A stretch of DNA of 64,000 bases. It comes from Solanum dulcamara (taxonomy: Eukaryota; Streptophyta; Magnoliopsida; Solanales; Solanaceae). The notes under the pieces were generated by a model. The model was not told where the DNA came from. It did no database searches and worked only from the letters and a program-made list of their open reading frames with translations. The stretch covers positions 38,491,793-38,555,792 of the forward strand of contig NC_077238.1 of the NCBI RefSeq assembly GCF_947179165.1, in the 5' to 3' direction. Position numbers and translations under genes: made by a program. Of the stretch, positions 1-12,290 are shown in pieces. Position 1 is the stretch's first letter. Each line of letters begins with the position of its first letter.

Positions 1-1335
1 ATATATGTTAGTATCAATTACTAAGTGTTTGAAGTGTATTTGATGTGAGTTAGGCTCATAATAATCCTCTAGAGTTGAGTTGAAAGCTTCCCTATTGCTT
101 GTGTTTCGACATAAGATTTACTTGGGGCAACTAGAAATGATAATATATCCTAGAATATAAAGAGTTAGGTGATCCATAACCTATCAAATTAATGGTGTAT
201 GATTCCTCTTTACTATGCCCAGTGTTTTGCCTAATTTGGAGTTTGGAGTAAAAATTTAAGCCTGTTTCAGTAAAGCTCAATCAGACAGTCACACTTTTAC
301 GGAAAGGTTATGCGACCGGTATAAGTCTTGACGGACGGTGAAGCCATACATGAAAGCTTGCTGCATTTTTTTCAAAAATATCCTACACGTCATCCAGGGT
401 TATTTTAGTACTTTCCAAGGCTTTTTAGACCTATTCTAAGTCATTTTTTGGGTGTTTTAAAGGAATATATCATTCAACTAACTAATTTTGTTTCATAATT
501 ATCAATCTAAATATCCTAGTCTCAAGAGATTCTCTAAAAACTCACCTAGTGTTTCTCTTGTCCATTAAGAACCCTAAAGCTTTCAAGTCAAAAAATTCAA
601 GAATCAAGAGAAGCCTTTCATCCAAGGTTTTCCCAAGTTCTTACACTCTAAGAACTCTATAAAAGAAATTTTTGTCAAGATCAAGCATCAAGATTCCAAG
701 ATCAATGATTTCCTCCAGAAAAAGCTATTGTTCTTCCTTAGGCTCAAGGGAAATCAAGTTTCCACGAAAGTTTTCAGTCCAATAGTTTCATAATCAGGTA
801 TGTAAGGCTAATCACAATATTGGACTAAGTTCATCGTCATTCCCTACATCATCATTTAGTCAAGTTTGAGTTTTAATTTCGATGTATTGAGTTCTTGAGT
901 TATCTATGTAATTCCTTATTGAGTTTTTGTATATATTTAAGTATACTGTGATGATTTTCATGAGTTGAGTTCTTGCGATGTTTGTTCATGTTTGCATTCA
1001 TATGAACCATAGTTGAATATTTGTATTATTTATTTATATTCATTATTTGAGATAAAAGAATGATATATTTCATGTGTTTTCATTGAAGTAAAGAGTATAA
1101 GCATGAGTTCGAGTTTTGAGAAGTGTTTGTTCATTGTTTTGAGCATGATAATTATTGAGTCTAAAGGAGTTTGAGTATAATGTATTTAAATATTTATTTT
1201 GAGATTAAGTTGAGAAATTGAGCTATGCTTTTAAATACATTCTTTGAGTGAGAAAGTATAATTCTTTTAAAAAGAATAGTTAAGTTGAGAAGAGTTGAGT
1301 TAATTGAGTAAATTTCAATGAAACTAAATGAGTTG
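1..1335 (+). repeat. Left part of a plant LTR (family A), enters from the window edge
   Basis: Non-coding AT-rich sequence that continues at 6339-7120 after a 5 kb insertion. The reverse complement of 20770-23139 matches it in order: the run around 1270-1335 (AGAAGAGTTGAG, ACTAAATGAGTT) matches the minus strand near 21740-21800. The right half matches the minus strand near 21640-21720. No open frame or domain is visible. I infer an LTR in plus orientation whose start lies left of the window. Without that start I cannot tell a solo LTR from part of a full element. Confidence 0.6.
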
Positions 1336-4300
1336 TGTTATATCCCATATTTTTGTACATTGGAATATTTTAAGCTAATCGAGATAAGATTAAGGACAAG
1401 ATCATTTTGAGATATGAGATAGAGACTTTTTAAACCCCGTTTTTAATTATTACACGAATTGCTTATAAATTTTATTTGGTATAGAAATCTTAATGGAGAT
1501 TAGGAATTAATTAATCATGATTAGATTATTAATTAGGGATTAGTGATTAATTATGATTAATTAACTTAATTAGACCACTAAGTGGGCTCCACCAAGAAAT
1601 ATGGCAGAATCTGATTGGTGTGTGGGTATAGTGGGACACATGTCAACAACTAGACATATGTCACTCCATAAGGCAGCATATAAATAGTTATTTGATGACT
1701 AATAGGATCAGCACTATTTCATTTCATCTTCAACATTTTGTGAAACCTAGAGAGAGAGAATGATTTGGCCATGGCAGCCAACTTGAGCTCAAAAGTTGTG
1801 ATGCAAAATTTATATTTTTTCCAAGGTAGTTCAACCATTTAAAGGGTCTATAGTAACGTGAATTGGTCCTTGAGGGAAGCAAAAGTGTTGATTAATTAAA
1901 GTCATCAATTCCAGCCAAATTGAGAAGATAATTTGTTAAGGTAAGGTTTGATCATCTTTTTACACGTTTTAGTAAGGATTTAGACGTGTTGTAAATGTAT
2001 AAATATAAATTGAATCCATAAAATTATGTGTGTTGATGTTGAGATATGGTTGAAGCCATAAGGGATTGTTTGGTGTAGAAAATGGTGAACTGATTTTGCT
2101 TAGTATTTTGATTGTTATTGTTATGGATTTTATGATGAGAATAAAGGTATTTAATGGGTAAAGTTGAAGTAAAATTTATTTGTGGGCTGTTATATGGATT
2201 ATAGTGATGTTTATATAGTTTTCTTGCCTTTAAATAAATGATGGTGTTGCCGTATAGTTGTTGGTGTAACTCATAAATTTAGAGGAAAAGAATGTGGTAA
2301 GTAATGTATAATAAAAGTGGATGGTTGTTTGGCATGTTCGTAGATGTCCGTGAGAGTATCGGGCATCTCTTTACGTTGTTAGTTAGGGGTTATTTTGATA
2401 TGCTATTGTTGTTCTTATTGAGTTGAAAGATTAATGATAATTAAGATTAGGTGTTGTGTTGTAGGTTGGTTGGGCTGTTATAGGGTTATTTAGATAAAAA
2501 ACGTTAAGACTACGGATTATTAGGGATAACTTGAAAATGTAGTAGTCGTATGCGGATTGTTATCGAATGTTGGGAATGTGGGCTGTTTGGAATGTTGTGT
2601 GGACTATTTAGAGTATTCTTGAATTTGCCTTGAATAGCTTCGGTATAATATAATACTTGAACGTATAGTTATTGGTAGTGTCTTGACTATTGTGTGATCG
2701 GTTTAAATGTAAGGGATGTCGTCTAGTTATCTAGAAAGGAGTTACTAATGTTAGAATATGTTTTGAATATCCCCATAGCTTAACTATGGTTCTTAACGTC
2801 TTAATATAGGTTGAGATACTAGTGGGCAGCGTATACGTGTTATGTTGCAAATAAGCGCTAAAGGTATGCAAAACTATCCCTTCTTTCTTTTGGCATGTCT
2901 TAAATATAAGTGACATGTGACATGAGCTTTGGGGTAATTCCATTCATAGGTTCCGAGTATGATTCATGATTCTTATTCACTTCTTGATGCTAAAACTCTT
3001 AAAGTAGTTGAGCTACTGCCCTTGAGTCTTTTATACGCCGGATAGTAGTTGGTATGTTAAAGTCTCACGACCCGACCTAGGTCCTAGTTGTAACACGACG
3101 ATCAAAACCCCAAAGGGCTCCAACCAAGACTCTTTTACATATCATAAGCATACATATGGTAAAGTAAAAGTGGAAACATCATAAAAGAGTTTAAATCATG
3201 AATAGAAATTTAAGAACGACACATGACAACATAAACACGAAACATTTGTCCAACTAGATGCCTCTACTCATGATTATGGGCGGGGGCTAAGACATATCTC
3301 TATCTCACCCTCAATATGAAACATACCAAAAGTATTTGACAACAATAACTAATTCGATAACTAGTCCCCGATAAATGAGGACTCACTACAAACATCGCTG
3401 GATAAGAAAGCTTAACTAGCCACGTGGACGAATATGATCTTCAACCTCAACCCCTACATTATGAGACAATATAGGCAAAAAGTATGCATTAGTACATTGG
3501 AATGTACTAAGTATGTAGGCAATGCAATGCATAGAAAACCATATTTGTACAAATGACCATTTTATATAGCATGATAGGAGAAGTAGTGAAAATCATAAGT
3601 AGTCTTTAAGAAGGATCAATGCATGATAAACTATAAGAGTATCATATAAAGTAAAAGATAGGATTAGTCATTTAGAACATGAAAAGAACCATACATATGT
3701 GGGATAGGAACCATTACCAATAATAAGACCATGCAAGATATAATATGGAATCCCAATGTTACCCCTTCATCAGAGGAAAGGGGGAGACTACTTGCCAAGG
3801 TAGACTCCTACATGCCTAAGTGGATCCACTAAGCGGTTATGTAAACCGGGTACTCACCCCCTAGTTCTTAGACTCGGGTACTCACCTCCAAGCCTTGATA
3901 TTTCGGGTACTCACCTCTTAGAGATTTGGGTATTCACCACTAATTCCTTTGTACCTACGGTGACACGTAGTTATGAGATAAGAGACTTTATATAAGGACC
4001 CCATATTTTGAGTCCCCACCTTTAGTCCACATTCGGTGCTAAGTCAATCCCAAGAATACATACATAGCATAGAAATTATAATTGACATATGTCATAGTCA
4101 TTATCATAGGTTTGAAAATCATAGAGTAGCTCATTTTCATAACATACTTGTAATATGAGAATTTTTCTTTCATCAATACAATCATACATACATAGACATA
4201 ATTCATACTTAGAAATTCATGATCATAGCTTATACTTGAAATTAGGGTAAGAAATGAATGAATGATCAATTGATTTGAAAATTATGTAATTGACTTGAAA

Positions 4301-6333
4301 ACATGCATGATCATAAACTTTCTTTCGGCCCATACATAATTAATAAAGATAATATCATTCAGAAGTAAAATTGAAAATACTTATATTTTACATCATGAAC
4401 CCTAGAAATCAAAATAGGAGAATTCATGAAAAACTCTTCAATTTAATGCAATAACAATCAATTTATATCAAAATAGACTCATGATCATACTTTGAATAAT
4501 AATTAATGCAATAGGAATAAAAATAATAAAACCCATAAAATACCATACTTCAATTTGATAGAAAACCTTGAGAAGTTGATTGGGGTTCATGGATGAAAGA
4601 ATCCATCAATCAATACCCACATACCTTAAGTGAGAACACCAATTAATTTGGAAGAACTTGAGAGTTTTGATGGAGATCTTGAGTGAATTTATTTAAAGTC
4701 TTCAATGGAGTCCTTGAGAGGCTTTTGTAAAGAGAGAAATATTTGAGTAGGTGAATTGTAGAAGAATAAATAGAATTACAGGTTTAGATTAATTTATAGA
4801 GTTGAATTAGGTCCTAAAAACTTCTAGGTTTATTAGCTAACAATTTAGGGAAAGGTTTAAAGTGCCTTTACTAAAAGCTAAATTTAGCCAAAAATACATT
4901 ACCAGGTCCGCGACACAGAGCCAAGCAAGTTCATGATGCGGACATGTCACAGACCTTACTGGTTTGCGCAGTTCCTTGAGAAATCTATCTTTCAATCTAC
5001 AGGTTCTAAAAATCCACCGAGACTATTTTCCTATAGGTTTTGACCCCCTGATCGATATTCCGAACTTGGATTTTCCAAAAAGATTAAGGACAATGCAGTA
5101 CTTGAGCTTCCTATTTCCAAGGCATTCTTAAGACACCTGTGAGCATTTTTTAGGGATGTTACAAAAAGTCCCCATTCTTAAAGACTCTATAATGATTAAT
5201 GTCCTTAACTTTTATAAGCTATTTTGCATTATTTTGATACGTGTCTGTGATTCATGATCCTTTATTTATTATAATTCATAATGACACTCAAAGAGTACTG
5301 AACATGACTATCGCCCTGATATTTGAGTATTAATTAGCCTACTTATCTATTAAGTCTCAAATAATGATTTAAATGCATATGGTTACTCACTACTCTGCTC
5401 GTGCATACTGTTATTACATCTTTCACCGAGTCCCGGGCTGGGTATGTTATCATGAATAGTTTTACTACATCATTCACCAAGTTTCATGATAGTCTAGGAA
5501 TGGTATACGTGTACATAACTTTATTCACCAAGTCCCTTATTAGAGGGCGGGGTTTGGTATAGGTATATTATGATATGATTATGCCACCGAGTCCCATAAT
5601 GGGTCGAGTACTATATATGATAATGATATGCATGACTTTGTTTTGTAAAGCACAGGTACAGTGATTTCTTGATTAGTATACTTGCCTCCTGGAGTCTCTA
5701 CTTCAGTTATGATCCTTCTTATTGTATTTCATGCTTTATATACTCAGTACATATCTCTTACTGACCCCCTTTCTTCTAGGGGGGCTGCATTTCATGCTCG
5801 AAGGTGCAGATACTTGCTTTGGTGATCTTCCATCTTAGGACCCCTATTCAGCTATCTTGGAGTGATCTATTATCTCAGAGCCTAGATTTTTGGTACAAAT
5901 ACTTTTGATGTGTATATATTTATCTAGGGGTATGGCGGGGCCCTATCCCATTATATTTTGTTATTGACATTCTTAGAGATCTATAGACATATATATGGGT
6001 TGTATATAGATATTGTCCAACTATGTTAGCATGACATGTTTTGGGGATGTTTCTTTTTGTAGTGCCAGCCTTGTCGGCTTGCATACATATATATTTTAGG
6101 ATGTTGTGTGTGGTGGCAGCCTTGTCGGCTTGTGTTCCTTGTTATTTGTTGATGTTGTAACTCCTCAAGAGACCGTTTTGCGTTGATATATAAATATGTG
6201 ACATTTTTGAGATGACATTCTATTTTCTTAAGTTCCACATTATGTTTAGTTATGGTTTGATTATAGTTAACAAGTGTGTACGTGAGTGTTTAGTTCAGGC
6301 ACTAGTCATGGCCTATGGGGTTGGGTCGTGACA
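1336..6333 (+). mobile_element. Solo LTR (family L, Ty3-type) containing a nested solo LTR
   Basis: The segment begins TGTTATATCCC and ends GGGTTGGGTCGTGACA. It is flanked by the perfect 5-bp duplication AGTTG (1331-1335 and 6334-6338), so it is one insertion event. Removing the 2.1 kb insertion at 3063-5163 leaves an LTR of about 2.9 kb with no internal coding region, that is, a solo LTR. Its interior resembles, in opposite orientation, the LTRs at 35490-38174 and 42447-45446: a GTGGGCTCCACC / ACACATGTC block near 1585-1640, and a TACTGACCCCCTTTCT block near 5757-5775. Solo LTRs arise by recombination between the two LTRs of a full element. Confidence 0.8.
3063..5163 (-). mobile_element. Solo LTR (family T, Ty3 chromovirus) in reverse orientation
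   Basis: Read on the minus strand it starts TGTAACATCCC at 5163 and ends at 3063 in a mutated GTCGTGAGA-like terminus. It matches the LTRs of the 28223-35252 element throughout: the segment at 3066-3120 is the reverse complement of 30380-30440, and 5120-5163 that of 28223-28265. Flanks TAAAG (3058-3062) and AAAAG (5164-5168) form a TSD with one mismatch. It lies inside the 1336-6333 solo LTR and so is the younger of the two. No coding capacity is expected or seen. Confidence 0.82.
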
Positions 6334-6338
6334 AGTTG

Positions 6339-7120
6339 ATTGAGTACATATACTCATTTGAGATATGAGTATAATCGGTATATTTTTGGGAGTAGTACTA
6401 TACACAGTTTGGGTAAGAGTATAGAACAACTCAAACCCTATAAACTACGTAGCCAGCATAGGATAGGATTGTGTTGTTCATTCGAGTGACTCATTATTAG
6501 CCTCATTGAGGGATTTTATATGGATCCGTGAGATGAGTTATGTCCCTTACCCTAGCAAGGTATTGGAAAGTTGCGGCAACCACAGTTCGTTGTATCATCA
6601 CAAGGCTCATAGTAATGGTTTTCTTTCAACTATTTTACATACCATACATTCTATGTACTGACGCCATTCGCTGTTGCTTTATTTTCTAATGCAGATTCAG
6701 GTACTCACGATCATAGATACTTTAGTAAGATCTCTTTCCATCAGTAGTAGGTGAGATCTCTTTGCTTTTAGAGGGCTCCGAATTAGATAGTTCATTTTAT
6801 TTTATTTTTAGCAAGGTAGCCGTGGGTCTAATATCGACACCTATCTTAGTTTAGTAGAGACTTCATAGATAATCAAGGTTAGTGGGTTAGTTCAGTTTTT
6901 TTTGTATTGAGAAGTTTTAAATATTTATTATTGTTTATATTCAGATTTATTCAGACGTATGCATGAGATTTACTTAAATGTTTTGAGGGTTCACTTTATG
7001 AATCTTTTGCAAGTTTGTTTAGTATTTAATTCAGTAGTCAGCCAGACCAAGAGTTTGCTTGGGACCAGTGATAGTCTCTAAGTGCCGGCCACATCTAGGA
7101 TGTAGGCTCAGGATATGACA
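6339..7120 (+). repeat. Right part of the family A LTR
   Basis: Continues the LTR broken at 1335. Its blocks, including TTGGGTAAGAGTATAGAACAACTC near 6408, follow in the same order as the minus strand of 21720 to 20770. It ends GGATATGACA at 7120, equivalent to the usual TGACA terminus. No primer site follows the end, which favours a solo LTR or a truncated copy. Confidence 0.62.
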
Positions 7121-7129
7121 AGACCATAA

Positions 7130-7162
7130 CCATAGTATATCAATTCCATAGATATACTATGG
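7130..7162. repeat. Perfect 12-bp hairpin between two LTRs
   Basis: CCATAGTATATC (7130-7141) and GATATACTATGG (7151-7162) are perfect inverted repeats with a 9-base spacer. It occupies the 51-base gap between the end of the family A LTR (7120) and the start of the reverse LTR (7172). Function unknown; it may simply be a remnant of a palindromic target. Confidence 0.6.
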
Positions 7163-7171
7163 ATATGATCT

Positions 7172-8145
7172 TGTCACGCCTCGAGCCTAACCATAGCCAC
7201 GGTCTTATTGTTGATCAAGAACCTAACCAACCCAAATTCCAACTAAAACATGGTTCCTAAACATCTAAGCATGATCAAGAACCTACCAAATCCAAATTCC
7301 AATTAATTATCATGAATTCACATGTTCAAGCTTAATCTAAGGAGAGGGAAGTTGTAACTTACCTTTAGGTTGATCGCGCACACTCTAAATTTCTCCGAAA
7401 CTTTTCCCTTCCATATGGCCTCGAAATGCTGACACTCTATCAGAAATATGACCACAATGTTAATATGATCATTTAGACACTAAAATCTCATAAAATAAAA
7501 ATAGACCAATTTCGTAGACTTAAATGGGAATGTGGTATTTGTGCTGGAAATTCTGGAATTGACTCCATAAAAAGGTCCTAATTAGCTCCCCAAACTTGTG
7601 TCCGAAATGGATGACAATTTGGGGCTCAGAACAGTCAAAAACCGTACATGAAAGGAATAACTAATAAGGAATCTATTAAAGGTCATTCGAGGTCTAAGGA
7701 GAAATGAGTTACCTTCAAAACGACGCTACAACACCTCCCTGAGAATCTCCACACACATCTTAAACAATACCCAATAACCATACGCAATTCCTAGCAAGAA
7801 TCAACCTTAAGAAATCTCAAATGAATTCCCAAAAGTGTTAAAAGAAAGACCAAAAAATAAGTCTTAAGATACCTCCCAGGTGTCGCTAAATAGAGAAGCC
7901 TCAAAAGTGTGGACCTCGTTGCCACTAAAGCTGGGGTCGCTAAAGAGAAGGCCAGGCCACTAAAGCATCAGGACTTAAGATGGCGAGCCTCGATTAGGTG
8001 ATGACTTGGCCACTAAAGCGATGTCAGGGCCTCAAAAGCACAGGCACCAGAAGTCTTAGCTAGGTCCCAATATTCTCTGACGGAGTACCAAAAATTTGTT
8101 TAGAACCTTATGAGGCACCTGACATTTTGACCAAAGTCAACTATT
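7172..8145 (-). repeat. Truncated reverse LTR related to family G
   Basis: It begins TGTCACGCCTCGAG, the reverse complement of an LTR 3' end. It shares order and wording with the 19382-25412 LTR; for example the region around 7440-7640 (AAATAGACCAATTTCGTAG) matches 24088-24260. The distal part carries GCCACTAAAGC motifs near 7920-8030, resembling the GC-richer block of the 10076-18543 LTRs. It stops without the TGTAATGACC start and runs into an inverted duplication, so its outer end has been lost. Confidence 0.55.
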
Positions 8146-8191
8146 CAAATTTTGGGTACTCTGTCAAAGAATATTGGGACCTAGCTAAGAC
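8053..8191. repeat. 46-bp inverted duplication (hairpin) at an LTR-copia junction
   Basis: The arms 8053-8098 and 8146-8191 are reverse complements with 3 mismatches in 46 bases, separated by 47 bases. Both outer arm ends read GTCTTAGCTAGG on their own strand. The right arm abuts the copia integrase fragment starting at 8192. I read this as a rearrangement scar formed by a foldback or template switch at the truncated LTR end. Confidence 0.75.
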
Positions 8192-9752
8192 ATAAAGACT
8201 TTTATATTGTTTGAATACTTCAATTGCATTATCGTTACTGCTAATTAAATAGACATAACATTATCACGTACTATCATCAATAAAAGTTATGAAACTGTTC
8301 TTTCCACTGCAAGATGATATTGTCTTTATGTCACAAATATCTCAGTGTATTAAGTCTACGGGATTTCAATTTTTTTATACAATCTTATAAGGATATTTTA
8401 GGCAATAAATTCAAATTACTAATTTTGTGCAAGATTTTATAATTGACATGTCCTAGACGTGAATTTCATAAATTATTTGACTCAAACAAGTAATAACAAG
8501 CTGAAACTTTATTAGTATCAACAACCATTACATTCAGTTTGGAAAGGCCCTAAGTGAGGTAGCATTTTCACACATACATCTTATTCTTACTAATTACAAC
8601 TTTGTCAAAAAAAAGAATGCATTTAAACCCATTCTTGGCAAGAAGACTAATAGAAACTAAGTTCTTTCTAATTTCAGGAATATGATAAACATTTTTCAGA
8701 GTCACCACCTTGTCAGAGCTCATCTTTATAAATACTTTTCCATAGCCTTCAACCTTTACTGTTACAGAATTTCTCATTAAAATAGTCTAGTCAGGTGGAG
8801 TAGGAGCACATATTGCAAAGTCTTGTCTAACAACACAAATATGTAAGGTGGATCTAGAGTCAATCCACCACTCCTTGGGATTTTCAACTAAGTTGCATTC
8901 AAACAACATAGCACATAAGTATTCAACGCTCCAATTTATTTCAATCATATTAGCAATCTCCTTTAAACTTGTTTTTGCTAGGATAGTTCTTCGATTCAAA
9001 AAGCCTCTTTCTATTTTTCGAATTAGTTGGACTTGCCTAAACAATGTTTTCTCCCATAATTATTGAGTTTTCCCTAGTCTTCTTCTCAATAGACTTATTA
9101 TCTTCCTCTATCCTTTACCGAACAATCACATCTTTGAGGGTCTTGTTCTCGCGCTTATGTTTTCAGTAATGTTTAAAGTCCTTCCATAAGGGAGACAACT
9201 TCTCAATCATTGATGCTACTTGGAAGGCATCATTCACAACTAGACCTATATAAAAAGTTATGTAAGTATTAGAAACATATTTAATACTTATAACAAAAGC
9301 ACTATTTTTCTTTATACCTTCAGTAAGGAGATCGTGAATAATCACTTGCAGTTCTTGAACCTGGATGACAACAGATTGGTTATCCACCATCTTGAATTCA
9401 GAAACTTAGCAATAATACACTTTTTTAATGAGACATCTCCTACTGTTCTTTGGACGACTTCATATTGTTATACATATACAAATCATCTTTCAGCCCGCTT
9501 AGTATATAGTTTTTGCACAACAAATCTTGCATCCAGGCTTTAATAACTAGGAAACGTTTATTTTTTCGAAGTTGATTTTAGCATAATTGGATATCTTCTT
9601 TAATGAACCTTTGTAGACTTAATATAGTAAGGTAAAAAATATTTTTTTCTGCCGGCGTTTAAAGTCTACACCATAGAATTTTTCAAACTTTGTCAGAGCC
9701 AGTACTAGTGCAGAAGGACTTGAGGGAGTTGCATTATTAGTATTAGAAACCA
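8192..9752 (-). pseudogene. Ty1/copia gag-protease-integrase fragment, broken
   Basis: On the minus strand the order is gag (9752 to ~9120), protease (~8860-9040), GAG-pre-integrase (~8568-8777), then the N-terminal integrase core (~8192-8350). Visible markers are the gag segment VQELQVIIHDL and EKLSPLWKDFKHY, the protease segment EWWIDSRST where the catalytic DSGA-type motif is degraded to DSRS, and NVYHIPEIRKNLVSISLLAK, which is typical copia sequence before integrase. FITFIDD and YVYLISSNDNAIEVFK then mark the integrase core. Stops and frameshifts separate these blocks, and the probable gag start ATGGTTTC is at 9752. The integrase is cut at 8192 and RT/RNase H are missing. It belongs with the copia-type LTR at 18549-19076, split off by the 10076-18543 insertion. 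Tork/Retrofit-like lineage is a guess. Confidence 0.82.
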
Positions 9753-10075
9753 TAGGAGTACTTCCTATTTTGTCATGTATTTTAACAACAAGAAAATCAA
9801 TTGGTAAAGATTTTACTTCTTTGAACCTAATAAACTTTTCTTTTTCTAGAATAGATTTGTCAATTAGTGAATGTATTATTTCTTTGAACCAAATAATCTT
9901 TTCTTTTTAAAGCATATTTACTATTTGATAAAGTTTTTTTATTGTTCAAATCAAATACCAAATAGGAGTAGAAAAATAAAAAGTTTTTAGTATCCAAATT
10001 CAGAAAGATAGATGAACACAGAAGAAAAAACTATTAAGTTCTTAATATTGATGGGTGTTGTGTTCAACAAGAATT
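9753..10075 (-). repeat. Copia leader and possible LTR end
   Basis: AT-rich non-coding sequence upstream of the copia gag on the minus strand. TGATGGGTGTTGTG at 10049 read on the minus strand gives a CA-ending terminus that may be the end of the copia LTR, interrupted at 10075 by the next element. I do not see a clear primer-binding site. Confidence 0.4.
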
Positions 10076-12275
10076 TATAATGATCCTGGAGGTCATTTTT
10101 GATATTTTCAATAAAAATACCATTTTACCCCTTTCAAAAATTAGATTTCTGATTATTCCAATGTTTTCAGAGGGTGATTCTCATGCTAGAAATGGTTTTG
10201 CTATAATTTGTAGAGGTCTCGAGGGTATTTTAGGTATTTCAAGTACCGAAAGTAGTTTAGTTTTGGTTTATGGGATTCTAGGTCAAGGAGGCCTCAAATT
10301 TAAATTTCGATGACTCCATTGAGTCCAGAATGTCGAATTTAGTGGGTTTGCATATCTAGTTTGTGTTTAGAGGTTTTGATCAAATCTCAATGGTCTATTT
10401 GGAGGATTGGCCTTGTGAAATTGTTGCTGTCAACTGGAACCTCCAGTTGTTCTTCGCATTCGTGGAGGAGCCCTGCCGCGATTGCGATGCACCTTTCTTT
10501 TGACCTCTATGATCGTGAGGTCTTGCCGCGATCACGATGAAGCAAGGTACTAACCTTCGCGTTCGCGATGTAAGTGGGTTGCGATTGTGAAGTGATAAGT
10601 TGACATGAATAGTATATTTCCCAAAAGATGGGAATAGGGTTAATTTCCTCCATTTTTAACATTCTAAGCTTGGTATAGGTGATTTTCCAAGAGATTTTTT
10701 ATGGAAAACTATTGGGTTAATCATTTTCAACTTATATCTTTGATTCCCATTGATTAATTCATGATTTGTAACTTCAAAAATTAGATTTCAAATTGGAGAT
10801 TTTAGGGGATTTTGCCAAATCCAAAATTCTATCAAAAGTTTAGTTTGTGAACATATTTTAGCCCTATTTTGGAAATGGTTTTCACCATTAGATTTCTTAC
10901 TACTTGGAGAACATTTTCATCTAAAATAATCAGATTTCGAGCTCGATTTTCAATATGAAATCTTTTACCATTGTACTATTTTCACCCGAATTGCTTGATT
11001 TTAGTGTCAATAGCTTCAAAATATGATTTAGAGTCTATATTTTATTAGATTGTGGTGAGTTGGAGTATCGTCGGAGAGGAAAGATGGTGACTTTGGATTG
11101 TTCGTGATTTTTGGCTAAGGCAAGTGGAATTCTAACCTTTGTTAAGTATATTGAACCTTATTTTCCTATGTGAGGGGACTAGAATGTGTTGGGTCATTAT
11201 ATTAAATTGAATTATATCATTTAACATGTGATTGTGGAATTCAGATCGGGAAAATTGTCTAAGTGTTATTAATTATAAGACATTGACTTATTGTGTGATA
11301 GTAGACTATATGACATCTTATATGACTATTTATCTTATTTTACCCATTATTTATGCATACAATTATCTGTGATGGATCATAAATGATGTGAGTGAGGTAC
11401 TCAATATTGGGACCGTGGTTTCTACCGGTCAAGATGATTTTTCTAAGGTCTCTTCTAGAGGATATTATGACCGAGGTCTCTTCCGATAGATATTGGCTGA
11501 GGTCTTTTCCGGTGGATACATGATTTATGTGAGGCCCTCATAGGTTCCAGTCTGAGGTGATTAGCAGATGTGTATCATAGGATAGATATGCATCACGATT
11601 ATTTGACATTGCATCCGTATCTATTTCATCTTATGATTGATTATGATTTGAGATTTTTTGTGTTTTCCTGAGTATAGTGGTGAGAACGTATATGTATTTT
11701 CTACTTCTGTACTATCTATATTCCAAGTATAATTGTGATATAAACTGATAGATTAGGCTGTCTGAGTGTAGGTGTGTAGTTGTGGAGGATTGTGGTTGAG
11801 ATGTCAGGAGTACCTGTGTTTCGTATTTCTTTACTTAGGGTTAGTTTAGATATTGCTGAGTACCATGTTGCTGGTTCTCATCCCTTGTTTCTACATTTAT
11901 GTAGGATTTGAGTTTGGCACCTCCTACTCCTAGTACTTCTATTGATCGGGCCGAGCTTCTGGATGCATGAGAGGTAGTAGCTTATCTTCTTCGGCGAACT
12001 CTCACCGTCTATTAACTTTATGCTTTGTTCTACTTGAGGAATGAGACATATAAAGACTTGTATCCTTTTCATTTATGTTGAAATGGTGTCTTGTACATAT
12101 AACACCAAGTCTCTGATGGTATAGAATCTATTTTTCCCACTTATCATTATCTATGTTGTATTAGACTTTACATTTTCGCTTTTATTGCCTGTTATTATGA
12201 AGTGGTTAAACTCTTAGGATGATTTGCCTTAGTAGGTTAGGCGAGTGCCATCACACTCAAATTTAGGTTATGATA
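10076..12275 (+). repeat. 5' LTR of the 10076-18543 element
   Basis: Starts TATAATGATCC (a TGTAATGACC terminus with a G-to-A change) and ends TTATGATA. It aligns with 16058-18543 but is ~286 bases shorter, because most of the first few hundred bases present in the 3' LTR are missing after ~10115. Open frames within it, such as 10080-10313, are LTR sequence and not genes. A GGTCTCTTCCG repeat cluster lies at ~11445-11520. Confidence 0.8.
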
Positions 12276-12278
12276 AAT

Positions 12279-12290
12279 TGGTATCAGAGA
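12279..12290 (+). other. Primer-binding site, initiator tRNA-Met type
   Basis: TGGTATCAGAGA lies three bases after the 5' LTR. It equals the canonical TGGTATCAGAGC complement of the plant initiator-Met tRNA 3' end, with one terminal mismatch. Confidence 0.8.
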
